DNA of 36,329 nucleotides from Sporosarcina luteola (GCF_007991495.1 NZ_BJYL01000041.1:1-36329), one strand, 5' to 3'; positions 17,345 to 25,302 are shown, counted from the first letter of the stretch. Notes: a model not told the origin generated them from the letters alone. Numbers and translations: made by a program.

Positions 17345-18144
17345 TTGACGACCCCCTCTAACAGCATCTGTCCGATATCTATTGCTTCATCATCCAATCG
17401 GTACAAAGCATTCAGGAAATGAACTACAAAATCTCCCGGCCCCGAAGCTTGTTCCGCCGCCACTTCGCCCGCTTTCTTGTAAAATGCAAGGCTATGAGCG
17501 ACCGCTTCTAAAGACTTTGGACTGACAGCAAGGAACGCAGCGGACACTGCACTGAGCAGGCAACCCATGCCAGTGACGCGCGTCATGAGCGGATGTCCAC
17601 CCGTTATCCGAATGATTTGCTCACCATCTGTCACGATATCCGTTTCGCCGGTAACAGCGACAAAGCAACGGTTGCTGCGGGCGACATCTTTTGCAGCTTC
17701 AACAATATTTGCCTTGCCGTCACCTGCATCAACGCCTTTCGCTTCCCATTCAACGCCTGCGATAGCTGCAATTTCTCCGGCATTGCCGCGAATGAGCGTA
17801 ATGTCCAGTTCTGCTAGCAGTTTCACAACGGTATTTTTACGAAACGCTGTCGCGCCAGCACCAACCGGATCCAGTACAAGCGGTCTGCCATTCACGTTCG
17901 CACTTTTGCCTGCCGCCATCATCGACTCGACTGTCGAGCTGTTCAATGTACCAGTATTGAGCAATATGCTGGAGGAGAAGGCGGTTACTTCCGCCGCCTC
18001 CTCGATTGCATCCGCCATGATGGGAGAAGCACCCAATGCGAGAAGCCCGTTCGCTTGAAAGTTTGCAACGACACTATTCGTGATGCAATGAACGAGCGGG
18101 TTCTGCTGACGCAATTCATCCAGCAATGAAGATCGACCTATCAT
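17341..18144 (-). CDS. thiM: hydroxyethylthiazole kinase
   Basis: A 267-residue ribokinase-like enzyme that phosphorylates the thiazole moiety salvaged by ThiW, feeding ThiE. Visible motifs are LVHCITNSVVANFQANGLLA, GASPIMADA, VLDPVGAGAT, LIRGNAGEI and VTGMGCLLSAV with the catalytic Cys near the C-terminus. The length is normal for ThiM. It overlaps tenA and thiD by four bases each, giving tight translational coupling. Confidence 0.95.
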   Translation of the reverse strand: MIGRSSLLDELRQQNPLVHCITNSVVANFQANGLLALGASPIMADAIEEAAEVTAFSSSILLNTGTLNSSTVESMMAAGKSANVNGRPLVLDPVGAGATAFRKNTVVKLLAELDITLIRGNAGEIAAIAGVEWEAKGVDAGDGKANIVEAAKDVARSNRCFVAVTGETDIVTDGEQIIRITGGHPLMTRVTGMGCLLSAVSAAFLAVSPKSLEAVAHSLAFYKKAGEVAAEQASGPGDFVVHFLNALYRLDDEAIDIGQMLLEGVVK

Positions 18145-18824
18145 GCATGCACCTCTTTTGATTCAAGCGACCAATTCTGCTTCGCCCATGCCATTTCCCA
18201 AAACTGTAGTTCATAATGGGTACTCTTCACAAAATGCGCTTTCAATTCATCGCATCTTCTGTCTGTAAGATTTTCTGTTAATTTATTCAAGCGGTCGATC
18301 TGCTCCCGTGTTGCCTGTTCAAACCATTCAGAACTGTACGTAGCAATCCATTTATCATAAATCGGATGATTCGGCTTCGCGTCCTTCAGCCGCTCACCGA
18401 TTTCGTAATACAACCAATAACATGGCAACAATGCGGACAAAGTCGCAGCTAAGTCCCCTTCCAATGCGGTCCGGTATAAATGCGATGTGTACGCATAAGC
18501 CGTCGGCGCCGGCTCGAAGTTTTCAATGTCTTCCTCCGTCACGCCCAACAGACCAAAGAAGCCTTCATGCAATGAAATTTCTGCCCCGCAAGTTCCATCC
18601 GCATGCTGCGCAAATCGTTGCACCGTCAATAAATCCGTTGCCTGCACAGCCGCCATCGCATGCACTTTCGCAAAATGCTTCAAATAATAAGAGTCTTGCA
18701 GAACATAATGCTTAAACACCTCTTCAGGCAATGTCCCTTCCGCAAGTGCCGCGATGAAAGGATGATGAAAACTCTCCTCCCAAACGTCTTCGCATTCCTT
18801 CCGTACCTCTTCACAAAACGTCAT
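18141..18824 (-). CDS. tenA: aminopyrimidine aminohydrolase TenA
   Basis: A 227-residue all-helical TenA protein (TENA/THI-4 family). It hydrolyses aminopyrimidine products of degraded thiamine to HMP, so it supplies the pyrimidine for salvage. The catalytic residues fall where B. subtilis TenA has them: Asp44 in LQDSYYL, Cys135 in LLPCYWLYY and Glu205 in THYELQFWEMA. I chose the ATG at 18824, eight bases after GAGGAG; a GTG at 18833 overlaps that site. It is the first gene after the TPP riboswitch. Confidence 0.95.
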   Translation of the reverse strand: MTFCEEVRKECEDVWEESFHHPFIAALAEGTLPEEVFKHYVLQDSYYLKHFAKVHAMAAVQATDLLTVQRFAQHADGTCGAEISLHEGFFGLLGVTEEDIENFEPAPTAYAYTSHLYRTALEGDLAATLSALLPCYWLYYEIGERLKDAKPNHPIYDKWIATYSSEWFEQATREQIDRLNKLTENLTDRRCDELKAHFVKSTHYELQFWEMAWAKQNWSLESKEVHA

Positions 18825-18850
18825 TCCAACCACTCCTCAATTGTTTTTTG

Positions 18851-18898
18851 AAAACCAAAAAAGCCGCTTCGCTCAACACAATCGTTGAAGAAGCGGCT
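18851..18898 (-). terminator. riboswitch expression-platform terminator
   Basis: AGCCGCTTC / GAAGCGGCT (18862-18870 with 18890-18898) form a stem, followed by TTTTTTGGTTTT on the minus strand. It lies between the TPP aptamer and tenA, and should form when TPP is bound. Confidence 0.9.
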
Positions 18899-18938
18899 CG
18901 CATATCGGCGGTAAGATAACCATTGGAAGACGTGCGAC

Positions 18939-19030
18939 CCACTTCCCTACGCTGGTATGAGCCAGATCAGGTTCAAAGGGTCCGCATATCAATACACGTC
19001 TCAGTCTTTCACAAAGACTCCCCCAGTGGT
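18939..19030 (-). promoter_or_regulatory. TPP riboswitch (THI element)
   Basis: On the minus strand the conserved blocks appear in order: ACTGGGGGAG, GACTGAGA, ACCCTTTGAACCTGATCTGG and CATACCAGCGTAGGGAAGTGG broken across the P4/P5 arm. This is the thiamine pyrophosphate aptamer. With the downstream terminator it should switch off tenA-thiMDEW when TPP is plentiful. Confidence 0.97.
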
Positions 19031-19054
19031 TAACTCTTTTCAGTTTTCAACTAC

Positions 19055-19082
19055 ACTATAGCATAGATTAGTAGATTGGCAA
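19055..19082 (-). promoter_or_regulatory. promoter of the thiamine salvage operon
   Basis: TTGCCA (19077-19082) and TATAGT (19055-19060) on the minus strand are 16 bp apart, about 25 bp upstream of the TPP aptamer. Confidence 0.65.
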
Positions 19083-19099
19083 GTTATATCGGAAAGCCT

Positions 19100-20221
19100 T
19101 TACGCTAATTGACCTTCATCACTTTTATAATTTTTAAGTAGATTCGCTTCCTGAACTAGCATCTCCATAATCTCTAATTCTTCATCGCTAATTTCTTTTA
19201 GCTCCTCAAACATTTCAACCGATTCCCGTGAAATGAAAGCAATCTCATTCATGATCGACATGATTTGCTGGGAAGTCGATGATAACTCTTCTGTGCTTGC
19301 GGAAGAATTTATATTACTTTCAGCAATCGTCATCGTAGTGGATAAAATCTTTTCAAACATCGCTCGAACTTCTACCAACGTCGTATTCGAATCAGCAAAT
19401 TCCTCTGTTCCCTGTTTCATCGAGGTGACAACCTCTTCCGTGTCCTGTTGAATGTTCCTTACGATATTGGAAACTTCAGAGGAAGACTGACGCGATTGTT
19501 CAGCCAGTTTTCGGACCTCGTCAGCAACGACCGCAAACCCTTTGCCGTGTTCACCCGCACGAGCCGCTTCGATCGCAGCATTTAATGCCAATAAGTTAAT
19601 TTGTTCTGAAATCCCTGTAATCACTTTAACAATCATACCGATTTCATGAGACTTTTCTCCAAGTTTATTGATCCCTTCAAATGTTGTTTGGATGGTTTGA
19701 TTAAACTGTTCCATTTTAGTTAGGGATTCTTTTAACTTGCCATTTCCTTCTTCTGTCAGCTCCAAGGTTGTATTCGATTGCTCGGCAATATGATTCGATC
19801 TTACCGACAGCTCTTCGATTGCCTGTACCATATCTTCCATGGAGACAGCGCCCTCTTCGGTAGCGGTTAGCTGTTTCTGCAATCCCCTGTCAACCTCATC
19901 GATTGCTGCTCTTACGATATCAGCTTTCTCCGAGACATCCTCACTTTTTTCATGAATACTACCTGCTGTTTCATGTGCTTTTTCTGTCAATAAAAGAAGC
20001 TGTTCCCTTGAACGAGTAAGGAAGTCAATGAGTTGGTTAAAGACCGCATGATCCGGACTTGTTTCCTCGATTTTGCTAATGTTATGACCAGCAGCTAATT
20101 CTCTCATCCCATTTAATACTTCTTTATTAATATGAGCATGTCGTTTCAACGTTAAATATTTGTAACCAAAATACACCGAAATACCTGTTAAAATAGCAAT
20201 AACACTTATAATAGCTATCAC
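19100..20221 (-). CDS. chemoreceptor-like signalling protein without sensor domain
   Basis: A 373-residue protein with one N-terminal membrane segment (about 1-20), a short HAMP-like linker, and a long coiled coil holding the methyl-accepting signalling hairpin [20 protein letters not shown] followed by [14 protein letters not shown]. No extracellular ligand domain or C-terminal receptor pentapeptide is seen, so it should sense an internal or membrane signal and act on CheA/CheW. I chose the GTG at 20221 behind AGGAGAATTATC. A longer frame starting at 20311 would add 30 residues, most of them encoded in a repeat element. It lies last in the run downstream of the c-di-GMP riboswitch. Confidence 0.88.
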   Translation of the reverse strand: MIAIISVIAILTGISVYFGYKYLTLKRHAHINKEVLNGMRELAAGHNISKIEETSPDHAVFNQLIDFLTRSREQLLLLTEKAHETAGSIHEKSEDVSEKADIVRAAIDEVDRGLQKQLTATEEGAVSMEDMVQAIEELSVRSNHIAEQSNTTLELTEEGNGKLKESLTKMEQFNQTIQTTFEGINKLGEKSHEIGMIVKVITGISEQINLLALNAAIEAARAGEHGKGFAVVADEVRKLAEQSRQSSSEVSNIVRNIQQDTEEVVTSMKQGTEEFADSNTTLVEVRAMFEKILSTTMTIAESNINSSASTEELSSTSQQIMSIMNEIAFISRESVEMFEELKEISDEELEIMEMLVQEANLLKNYKSDEGQLA

Positions 20222-20264
20222 GATAATTCTCCTAACTTCTAATTTAAATATACATACTCGCTTT

Positions 20265-20385
20265 ACGTTCCAGGCGGACGCTTTCCGCGGGCATGGCTTC
20301 AGTCTCCTCACTTCGCTTCGCTACGTTGCGGGGCCTTCAGCTCATGCTATTCCCGCTGGAGTCGCCGCCTTCCACTTCAAGCGGG
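20265..20385. repeat. interspersed palindromic repeat inside the c-di-GMP operon
   Basis: About 120 bp with related ends: GGCGGACGCTTTCCGCGGG at the left and TTCCCGCTGGAGTCGCCGCC at the right, with CATGGCTTCAG and CTTCAGCTCATG inside. It could fold into a branched hairpin. From memory very similar elements are scattered in many Bacillaceae genomes. Here it sits in the 195-bp gap between the GNAT-like gene and the chemoreceptor gene. Confidence 0.7.
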
Positions 20386-20416
20386 GATAACCTTGTAAGA
20401 CATTTTTTATTCCTAA

Positions 20417-21148
20417 TTAGCAAAGTTCTTTTAAAAGAATATATGTACCATCTGCTATAGTCGATGGGATTCCTTTCAGCTTGTTATTATCCTCATATTT
20501 ATGGACAATAAAATTCCCATCTGTATCGACATATTTCGTCATATTATGATACTTTTCCATCACACGAATCGATTTGGGATTTGTTGCCTCGCCTAAAACA
20601 GCTTTCAATCCTTCTGAAGATGCTTTTCCGATTAATTTATCCCCTAATTGCTGAATAATTTCATGGCGGCCCGTTTCAGCGGTCACGCCAAGCATGAATA
20701 GATGCAATATCTCTCCATCTTTAATTTCCTCGCCATTTCGTCGTTCATAATCCTCCATGAACCGTTGATCGACATCTTCCAGTACATGCAAAATGACGTT
20801 CATATCATAGAAAGATCCTTCAAATACATCTTCTCCGATAATTTCAGGTGTATTTGTATCTCCCGCCAGCACTCCAACAACATTATTGTCTCTGTCGTAG
20901 GCGACAGCACAATATCCCTGCTCCACAGTTGAGTCCAAATATCCTTTAGTGAACTGATAGAAGTCCTCGTAGTCCAGGTGTAATTGACCTACCATCGGCT
21001 CCTGTACCCATTTCCCCGAAACTTCTAATCCAATAAAGGAGCGTGCCAGACATTCTGCTGCTTTTTGGAGTAAATCCGTTTGGCTTTTTGAGATAATTTC
21101 ATAGTTATATAATTCAAGCGTTGTTTGCACTTCTTTACTTCCTTTCAT
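20417..21148 (-). CDS. GNAT-like acetyltransferase fold protein
   Basis: A 243-residue soluble protein. The middle to C-terminal part looks like a GNAT N-acetyltransferase fold: beta strands around YCAVAYDRDNNVVGVLAGD, then FMLGVTAETGRHEIIQQLGDKL as a degenerate acetyl-CoA loop, and NPKSIRVMEKYHNM as the late helix. The classic RxxGxG/A is not intact, so it may bind acyl-CoA poorly or serve another role. RBS is AGGAAGTA before the ATG. It lies 21 bp after the STAS-like gene and is read from the same c-di-GMP riboswitch. Substrate and function are unknown. Confidence 0.65.
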   Translation of the reverse strand: MKGSKEVQTTLELYNYEIISKSQTDLLQKAAECLARSFIGLEVSGKWVQEPMVGQLHLDYEDFYQFTKGYLDSTVEQGYCAVAYDRDNNVVGVLAGDTNTPEIIGEDVFEGSFYDMNVILHVLEDVDQRFMEDYERRNGEEIKDGEILHLFMLGVTAETGRHEIIQQLGDKLIGKASSEGLKAVLGEATNPKSIRVMEKYHNMTKYVDTDGNFIVHKYEDNNKLKGIPSTIADGTYILLKELC

Positions 21149-21169
21149 TCTACAAAGTTGGGCTCTACA

Positions 21170-21538
21170 TCATAAAGAATTAGGAACACGATCAACAAAC
21201 GTACCTGCAAAATCAATTCTCTCAAGGACATTCCTAATTTGCACTTGAGCAATTTTAGAGGATGGTTTTACGACAAGAAACTCTTTAAAACCCAGCGAAG
21301 AATAAAATTGCATCGCACCTTCCATTGCAGGTACAACTTTTGACGGCGTTGGTGTTTGGTGGGTCGCATCGATCACAAATGTGTACGCTTGCCTCGATAC
21401 TTTGCTAATCGTATCTTGTAAATCGATCATATACCCTTCCGCATCCTCCTCTTTAATCAATCCATGCACTTGGACATGCACTACCTTTGCTGTCTCATTA
21501 ACAGCCATTTTATACTTCCTTTTATCTACAACAATCAT
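21170..21538 (-). CDS. small STAS-like protein of unknown function
   Basis: A 122-residue soluble protein with alternating beta and alpha segments: VVHVQVHGLIKEEDAEGYM, AYTFVIDATHQTPTPS and FKEFLVVKPSSKIAQVQI. The layout resembles a STAS/SpoIIAA-type domain, but I see no clear phosphorylatable Ser or Thr at the usual loop, so the call is tentative. The ATG at 21538 follows AAAGGAG; ten more upstream codons in frame carry that site. It is the first gene after the c-di-GMP riboswitch and terminator. Confidence 0.6.
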   Translation of the reverse strand: MIVVDKRKYKMAVNETAKVVHVQVHGLIKEEDAEGYMIDLQDTISKVSRQAYTFVIDATHQTPTPSKVVPAMEGAMQFYSSLGFKEFLVVKPSSKIAQVQIRNVLERIDFAGTFVDRVPNSL

Positions 21539-21576
21539 CGATAGACTCCTTTCTAAAGTTCGCTCCACTAATAAAA

Positions 21577-21604
21577 GCCATCCCCGATGTAAATAGGGAT
21601 AGCC
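21577..21604 (-). terminator. expression-platform terminator of the c-di-GMP riboswitch
   Basis: On the minus strand GGCTATCCC and GGGGATGGC form a stem (one G-U pair), followed by TTTTATT. It lies 18 bp after the aptamer and 39 bp before the start of the first gene. Confidence 0.8.
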
Positions 21605-21621
21605 AAAAAGTTGTTATTCTT

Positions 21622-21695
21622 GGCAACCCGACTATCTTAACCCAAGAGGATGTTAGACTCGTAGTTTTGCGTCCTTACCTTTCGATAAGTTTGCC
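21622..21695 (-). promoter_or_regulatory. cyclic di-GMP-I riboswitch (GEMM-I)
   Basis: The minus strand carries the aptamer blocks in order: GGCAAACT, a stem closed by a GAAA loop (TTATC-GAAA-GGTAA), GGACGCAAAACTACGAGTC, CTAA, a variable arm, then GTCGGGTTGCC pairing back to GGCAA. These are the conserved parts of the class I c-di-GMP aptamer. It should control transcription of the STAS-like, GNAT-like and chemoreceptor-like genes through the terminator that follows. Whether ligand turns expression on or off is not decided by the sequence alone. Confidence 0.92.
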
Positions 21696-21739
21696 TTTTC
21701 TATTATTTAAAAATAGTACTTACCTCATGATGATATATT

Positions 21740-21768
21740 ACTATACCATCAATAAATAAAAGGAGCAA
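21740..21768 (-). promoter_or_regulatory. promoter of the c-di-GMP-controlled operon
   Basis: TTGCTC (21763-21768) and TATAGT (21740-21745) on the minus strand are 17 bp apart and about 45 bp upstream of the aptamer. Confidence 0.6.
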
Positions 21769-21770
21769 TC

Positions 21771-21836
21771 ATGTATAAATTAATTCAGTCATCAGAAATG
21801 AATGAAAAATCCGCTCATTTAATGCGTCTTTACTGA
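21771..21836 (+). CDS. possible 21-residue peptide
   Basis: An ATG five bases after AAAGGAG opens a 21-codon frame (MYKLIQSSEMNEKSAHLMRL plus one residue). It is divergent from the riboswitch operon. No plus-strand promoter is clear. It may be a real micro-peptide, a leftover of a larger gene, or chance. The following 21837-22047 is AT-rich with no further gene seen. Confidence 0.22.
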   Translation: MYKLIQSSEMNEKSAHLMRLY

Positions 21837-22047
21837 TGTCATGTTCAATGCTCTGGAATTCATCTTTTCATATAATTTACTATTTATATAAAGCAACTAT
21901 TAGTTTACAGGGTGTGAAGTGGGTAGTTTGATGCACAGATACTGTTGGTTCGTGCCTGTACATTATTTACCTAAATAGATAGGTTGGGGAATTAAATTTT
22001 GAAACTTGCTATAGTATATATATCTATCAATTGTAAGGGGGAATCTG

Positions 22048-23760
22048 GTGCCTATGAAAAAAATACATATACAGATTGTTTCATTGCTATGTCTGCTTTT
22101 ATTAGGCGCATGCGCAAAAGATGCTGCGCCAGTAAAGGAGTTACAACCGAAGGCCGAGCAGCCGCAAAAACAGAAAGATGATTTTGAGGTTGCAGTAGAA
22201 AAGAAAAACGCTGAACTTGAAACAGCACCGATGGAACTGACAACCTACGGCGAAGAAGTGGGCGCTGCGTTACTAGAACCGACTCAAACAAACTTTGCCG
22301 TGAATGAATTCGTCACAGTTGAAGGAACGGTTGAACAGCAGGAGCAATTACAAGAACAGTATGTATGGATTAAGATTAAGTATGACGGGGAAGCGCTTTC
22401 TGACGATGCTTTTGAATACTATGCCCCTATTCAAGATGGGAAATTCAAACAGGACGTAAGACTGTTCAACGGTGAGGGAGAATACCAAGTCACTGTAATG
22501 CTCCCAAGCAAGGATCGGAAAAATTATTATTATGACCTTGCAAAGTTCACTGTCTTTAACGTCAACCCGGCGATTCAGCGGGATATAACGTATACCCCCT
22601 TTGCCCAGGACGCGGGTTTAACACTACAAGCTCCGGATAGCGGATTTGTGAAAGAAAACGAAGTCTTTACACTGAAAGGGAAAATTTCTTCCATCAAAGG
22701 GCCAAACGAACAGGTGATGCTTGAACTTAAAAAGGATGGAGAAACGTGGAAGCACGTGATTTCGGTTAAAAATGGTGAGTTCTCGCATGATGTACCTTTA
22801 TTTTACGGAAAAGGCGTCCATCAATTAAAGATCTACATCCCTGACGAAGAAAAAGACAATTATTTTCAAGAGGGTACGATTCTTTATATCGACAATGAAT
22901 CTGACCTTGTCACTGAACCGATCAAATACATGACGACATATGAGGAACGCGGCGTCACTCTCGCCTATCCGACGTTCGGCGGTGAAGAAACCAATTTAAC
23001 GTATCGCGTCAAAGGCAGTATCGACAAAGATGCACCATTTGCAAAAGAGACGACGCATCTTTATATTTCGACTAAAAAAGGTGACGATGAGGCACTAGCC
23101 GTCATTCCCGTTGTCGATTACAAATTCGATGACGAGTTCTATTTGCGATTTGGTCCAGGATCATACGAAGTAACTGTGAGCGTTCCTGAAATAAAAGAGA
23201 AAAACAGTTCCAAGTTTTATTATCATTATGTCGCCCAATTCACAGTCAAAAGTACGGGCACCGAGGATCAACGTGATTTATTGCCATCGCGGGGAGTTCA
23301 ATCCGACGCCCCTGAAATTATCGCGATCGCGGAAGAACTTATTACCGATGGAATGTCGGATCGTGAAAAAGCAAAGGCCATCTATGAATTCACTGCAAAT
23401 TCAATCGCGTACGATGTGGAAAAACAGAAAAACAGCGAATTTCAGTGGGATGACAGCGCGTTAAAAGTCCTTAATCTTGAAAAAGGGATTTGCCAGGACT
23501 ACACATATCTTGCCCTTGCCTTGCTGCGTGCATCCGGCATGGAAGCACGATATGTCGGCGGAACTGCCGGAGCAGGATTCAACTGGTCACGCCACGCCTG
23601 GGTAGAAGCAAAAGTCGACGGCGAATGGCTCACGATGGATCCAACATGGGGCGCGGGCTATGTGAAAGATGGAGAATTTGTAGCGCATTACACAGAGGAT
23701 TTCTTCGAGCCGGATGAAGAAGCGTTTAAAACTCATTCCCGAAGCGGTGTGGAGTATTGA
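22048..23760 (+). CDS. lipoprotein with three beta repeats and a transglutaminase-like domain
   Basis: A 570-residue exported lipoprotein. The signal peptide ends in the lipobox LLGAC, giving lipid-modified Cys22, then a charged linker to about residue 65. Three repeats of roughly 100 residues follow (about 68-172, 187-285, 298-407), each with a similar beta-sandwich pattern of G-FxxDVxLFxGxGxYQVxVxxP type. The C-terminal transglutaminase-like domain has the triad Cys482 (KGICQDYTYL), His516 (SRHAWVEA) and Asp531 (TMDPTWGAG). The GTG at 22048 lies six bases after AGGGGG; an ATG two codons later is also possible. Such domains act as proteases or cross-linkers at the cell surface; the target is unknown. 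Confidence 0.88.
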   Translation: MPMKKIHIQIVSLLCLLLLGACAKDAAPVKELQPKAEQPQKQKDDFEVAVEKKNAELETAPMELTTYGEEVGAALLEPTQTNFAVNEFVTVEGTVEQQEQLQEQYVWIKIKYDGEALSDDAFEYYAPIQDGKFKQDVRLFNGEGEYQVTVMLPSKDRKNYYYDLAKFTVFNVNPAIQRDITYTPFAQDAGLTLQAPDSGFVKENEVFTLKGKISSIKGPNEQVMLELKKDGETWKHVISVKNGEFSHDVPLFYGKGVHQLKIYIPDEEKDNYFQEGTILYIDNESDLVTEPIKYMTTYEERGVTLAYPTFGGEETNLTYRVKGSIDKDAPFAKETTHLYISTKKGDDEALAVIPVVDYKFDDEFYLRFGPGSYEVTVSVPEIKEKNSSKFYYHYVAQFTVKSTGTEDQRDLLPSRGVQSDAPEIIAIAEELITDGMSDREKAKAIYEFTANSIAYDVEKQKNSEFQWDDSALKVLNLEKGICQDYTYLALALLRASGMEARYVGGTAGAGFNWSRHAWVEAKVDGEWLTMDPTWGAGYVKDGEFVAHYTEDFFEPDEEAFKTHSRSGVEY

Positions 23761-23769
23761 TCATTGCAA

Positions 23770-23894
23770 AAAGAATGGACCTTGAACGCAGAAGAATGGA
23801 CCTTTGGTGAAAAGAATGGACCCTGAACGCGGAAGAATGGACCTTTGGTGAAAAGAATAGACCCTGAGCGCGGAAGAATGGACCTTCGATGAAA
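23770..23894. repeat. tandem repeat, 20-21-bp units in alternating forms
   Basis: Six units begin AAGAATGGACC (one has AAGAATAGACC). They alternate between endings like CTGAACGCGG and TTTGGTGAA, so the higher period is 41 bp, repeated three times. It begins ten bases after the transglutaminase stop and is not translated. No CRISPR-like spacers are present. Confidence 0.85.
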
Positions 23895-23913
23895 TCCCGT
23901 CCAGCCAGACTAA

Positions 23914-23961
23914 AAAAGCATCAAGATTTCTGCCATGATCGGCTAAAATCTTGATGCTTTT
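23914..23961. terminator. bidirectional terminator
   Basis: A 16-bp stem AAAAGCATCAAGATTT / AAATCTTGATGCTTTT has a 16-nt loop and T or A runs on both sides. It separates the convergent transglutaminase and RidA genes. Confidence 0.85.
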
Positions 23962-23981
23962 ACATTTTATACTGATCACAT

Positions 23982-25253
23982 TTACGCTTTTGGAGGCGTT
24001 CCTTCAGCGTTTCCTACGATTGCATCGATTTGGATTAACGCATCATTAGGCAAAGCTGAAACGCCAACTGTTCTTCGTGCAGGCGCGCCGCCTGGGAAGA
24101 ATGTTTTGTAAGCTTCATCCACCGCATCCATATCCGCGATGTTTTTAACGAAGATATTTACTTTAACAATATCGTCCATGACATGGTCGATGCTTTCAAC
24201 AATTGCTTTAATATTTTTCAAGCACTGTTCCGCTTGCTCCTTTACGCCGCCAGCTACCATTTGGCCAGAATTTGGATCCAAAGGTAATTGAGCTGAAAGG
24301 TGATTGTAATGAGAGAACGCTACAGTTTGTGTAGATAGAGGACTTTTTGGTGCATTATCTGTGTTGTTTGCCCAGATAACGATTCCATGTCTGTCTTCAA
24401 TCGCTTGTGGAGGTGTACCGTCACCGTGCGAAACCACTGCTTCGATTTGTACTAAAGCATCCATCGGCAACGCTGCAGCTGCAACAACTGTGCGTGCAGG
24501 GACATAGGCAACTGTTCTAGCGATCGCCGAGTCCGGGAAGAATGTTGAATACACTTCATTGACAGCTTCCGTATCTGCAAGGTTTTTAAGGAAGATATTA
24601 ATTTTGACAATATCGTCAAAAGGAACGTCGATACTTTCCAAGATCGCTTTAATGTTTTTCAAGCTTTGTGCAGTCTGTTCTTTTACACCGCCAGTTACCA
24701 GTCTGCCTGTTTTGGGATCGATCGGCAATTGAGCTGAAAGATTATTGTAATGAGAGAATGCTACGGTTTGTGTAGATAGAGGACTTGTCGGCGCATTAGC
24801 CGTGTTGTTTGTAAGTTTGATGAGGTCGCCTGCTTGTGGGGCGTTTGGAATTGTACCTTCACCGTGTGTAACAAGTGCTTCAACCTGAACTAAAGCATCC
24901 ATTGGCAAAGCTGCAACTGCAACTGTTGTCCGGGAAGGAACATAGGTTGGGAAGAATGTTTTATAAACTGCATCTACAGCGTCAACATCTTTAATATCCT
25001 TAACGAATACTGTAATTCGTACAATATCGCTCATCAAATGATCAATGCTGTCTACAATTGCCTTGATATTGTTAAAGCATTGTTCAGCTTGCTCTTTTAC
25101 TCCTCCAGCTACCAATTGGCCTGTTTTTGGATCGATCGGCAATTGAGCTGAAAGATTATTGTAATGAGAGAAAGCAACAGTTTGTGAGTAAAGACCGTTA
25201 CCGTTTGGAGCATTTTCCGTATTTTTTGCTGATACTGCGTTATAACCACTCAT
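23982..25253 (-). CDS. triple-domain RidA (YjgF/YER057c/UK114) protein
   Basis: A 423-residue protein made of three complete RidA-like domains (about 1-135, 145-280 and 290-423). RidA proteins hydrolyse reactive imine and enamine intermediates made by PLP enzymes. Each domain keeps the substrate-binding Arg: Arg108 in PSRTTV, Arg254 in PARTVV and Arg393 in PARRTV. The acidic residue near the end is Glu125, Glu271 and Asp410. The N-terminal Tyr (LYSQ) is kept only in domain 1; the others have Ser. Domain 2 has an eight-residue insertion repeating ARTV. Ordinary RidA is a homotrimer of about 125-residue chains. RBS is AAGGGG. It stands alone, with its own promoter. Confidence 0.92.
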   Translation of the reverse strand: MSGYNAVSAKNTENAPNGNGLYSQTVAFSHYNNLSAQLPIDPKTGQLVAGGVKEQAEQCFNNIKAIVDSIDHLMSDIVRITVFVKDIKDVDAVDAVYKTFFPTYVPSRTTVAVAALPMDALVQVEALVTHGEGTIPNAPQAGDLIKLTNNTANAPTSPLSTQTVAFSHYNNLSAQLPIDPKTGRLVTGGVKEQTAQSLKNIKAILESIDVPFDDIVKINIFLKNLADTEAVNEVYSTFFPDSAIARTVAYVPARTVVAAAALPMDALVQIEAVVSHGDGTPPQAIEDRHGIVIWANNTDNAPKSPLSTQTVAFSHYNHLSAQLPLDPNSGQMVAGGVKEQAEQCLKNIKAIVESIDHVMDDIVKVNIFVKNIADMDAVDEAYKTFFPGGAPARRTVGVSALPNDALIQIDAIVGNAEGTPPKA

Positions 25254-25302
25254 GTTGTAGTCCCCTTTTGTAAAATATTTAACAACTCAAGTATGCACCG
25301 AA

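Noticed and set aside
16689..18058. Long open frames on the plus strand across thiD and thiM
   Set aside because: They are antisense to clear thiamine enzymes, have low-complexity composition (rich in Ser, Pro, Ala) and no ribosome binding sites.
20222..20311. Longer N-terminus for the chemoreceptor-like protein
   Set aside because: Most of the extra residues are encoded by an interspersed repeat, and a GTG with a proper ribosome binding site lies just past it.
23770..23894. CRISPR array
   Set aside because: Units are contiguous 20-21-bp tandem copies with no unique spacers and no cas genes nearby.
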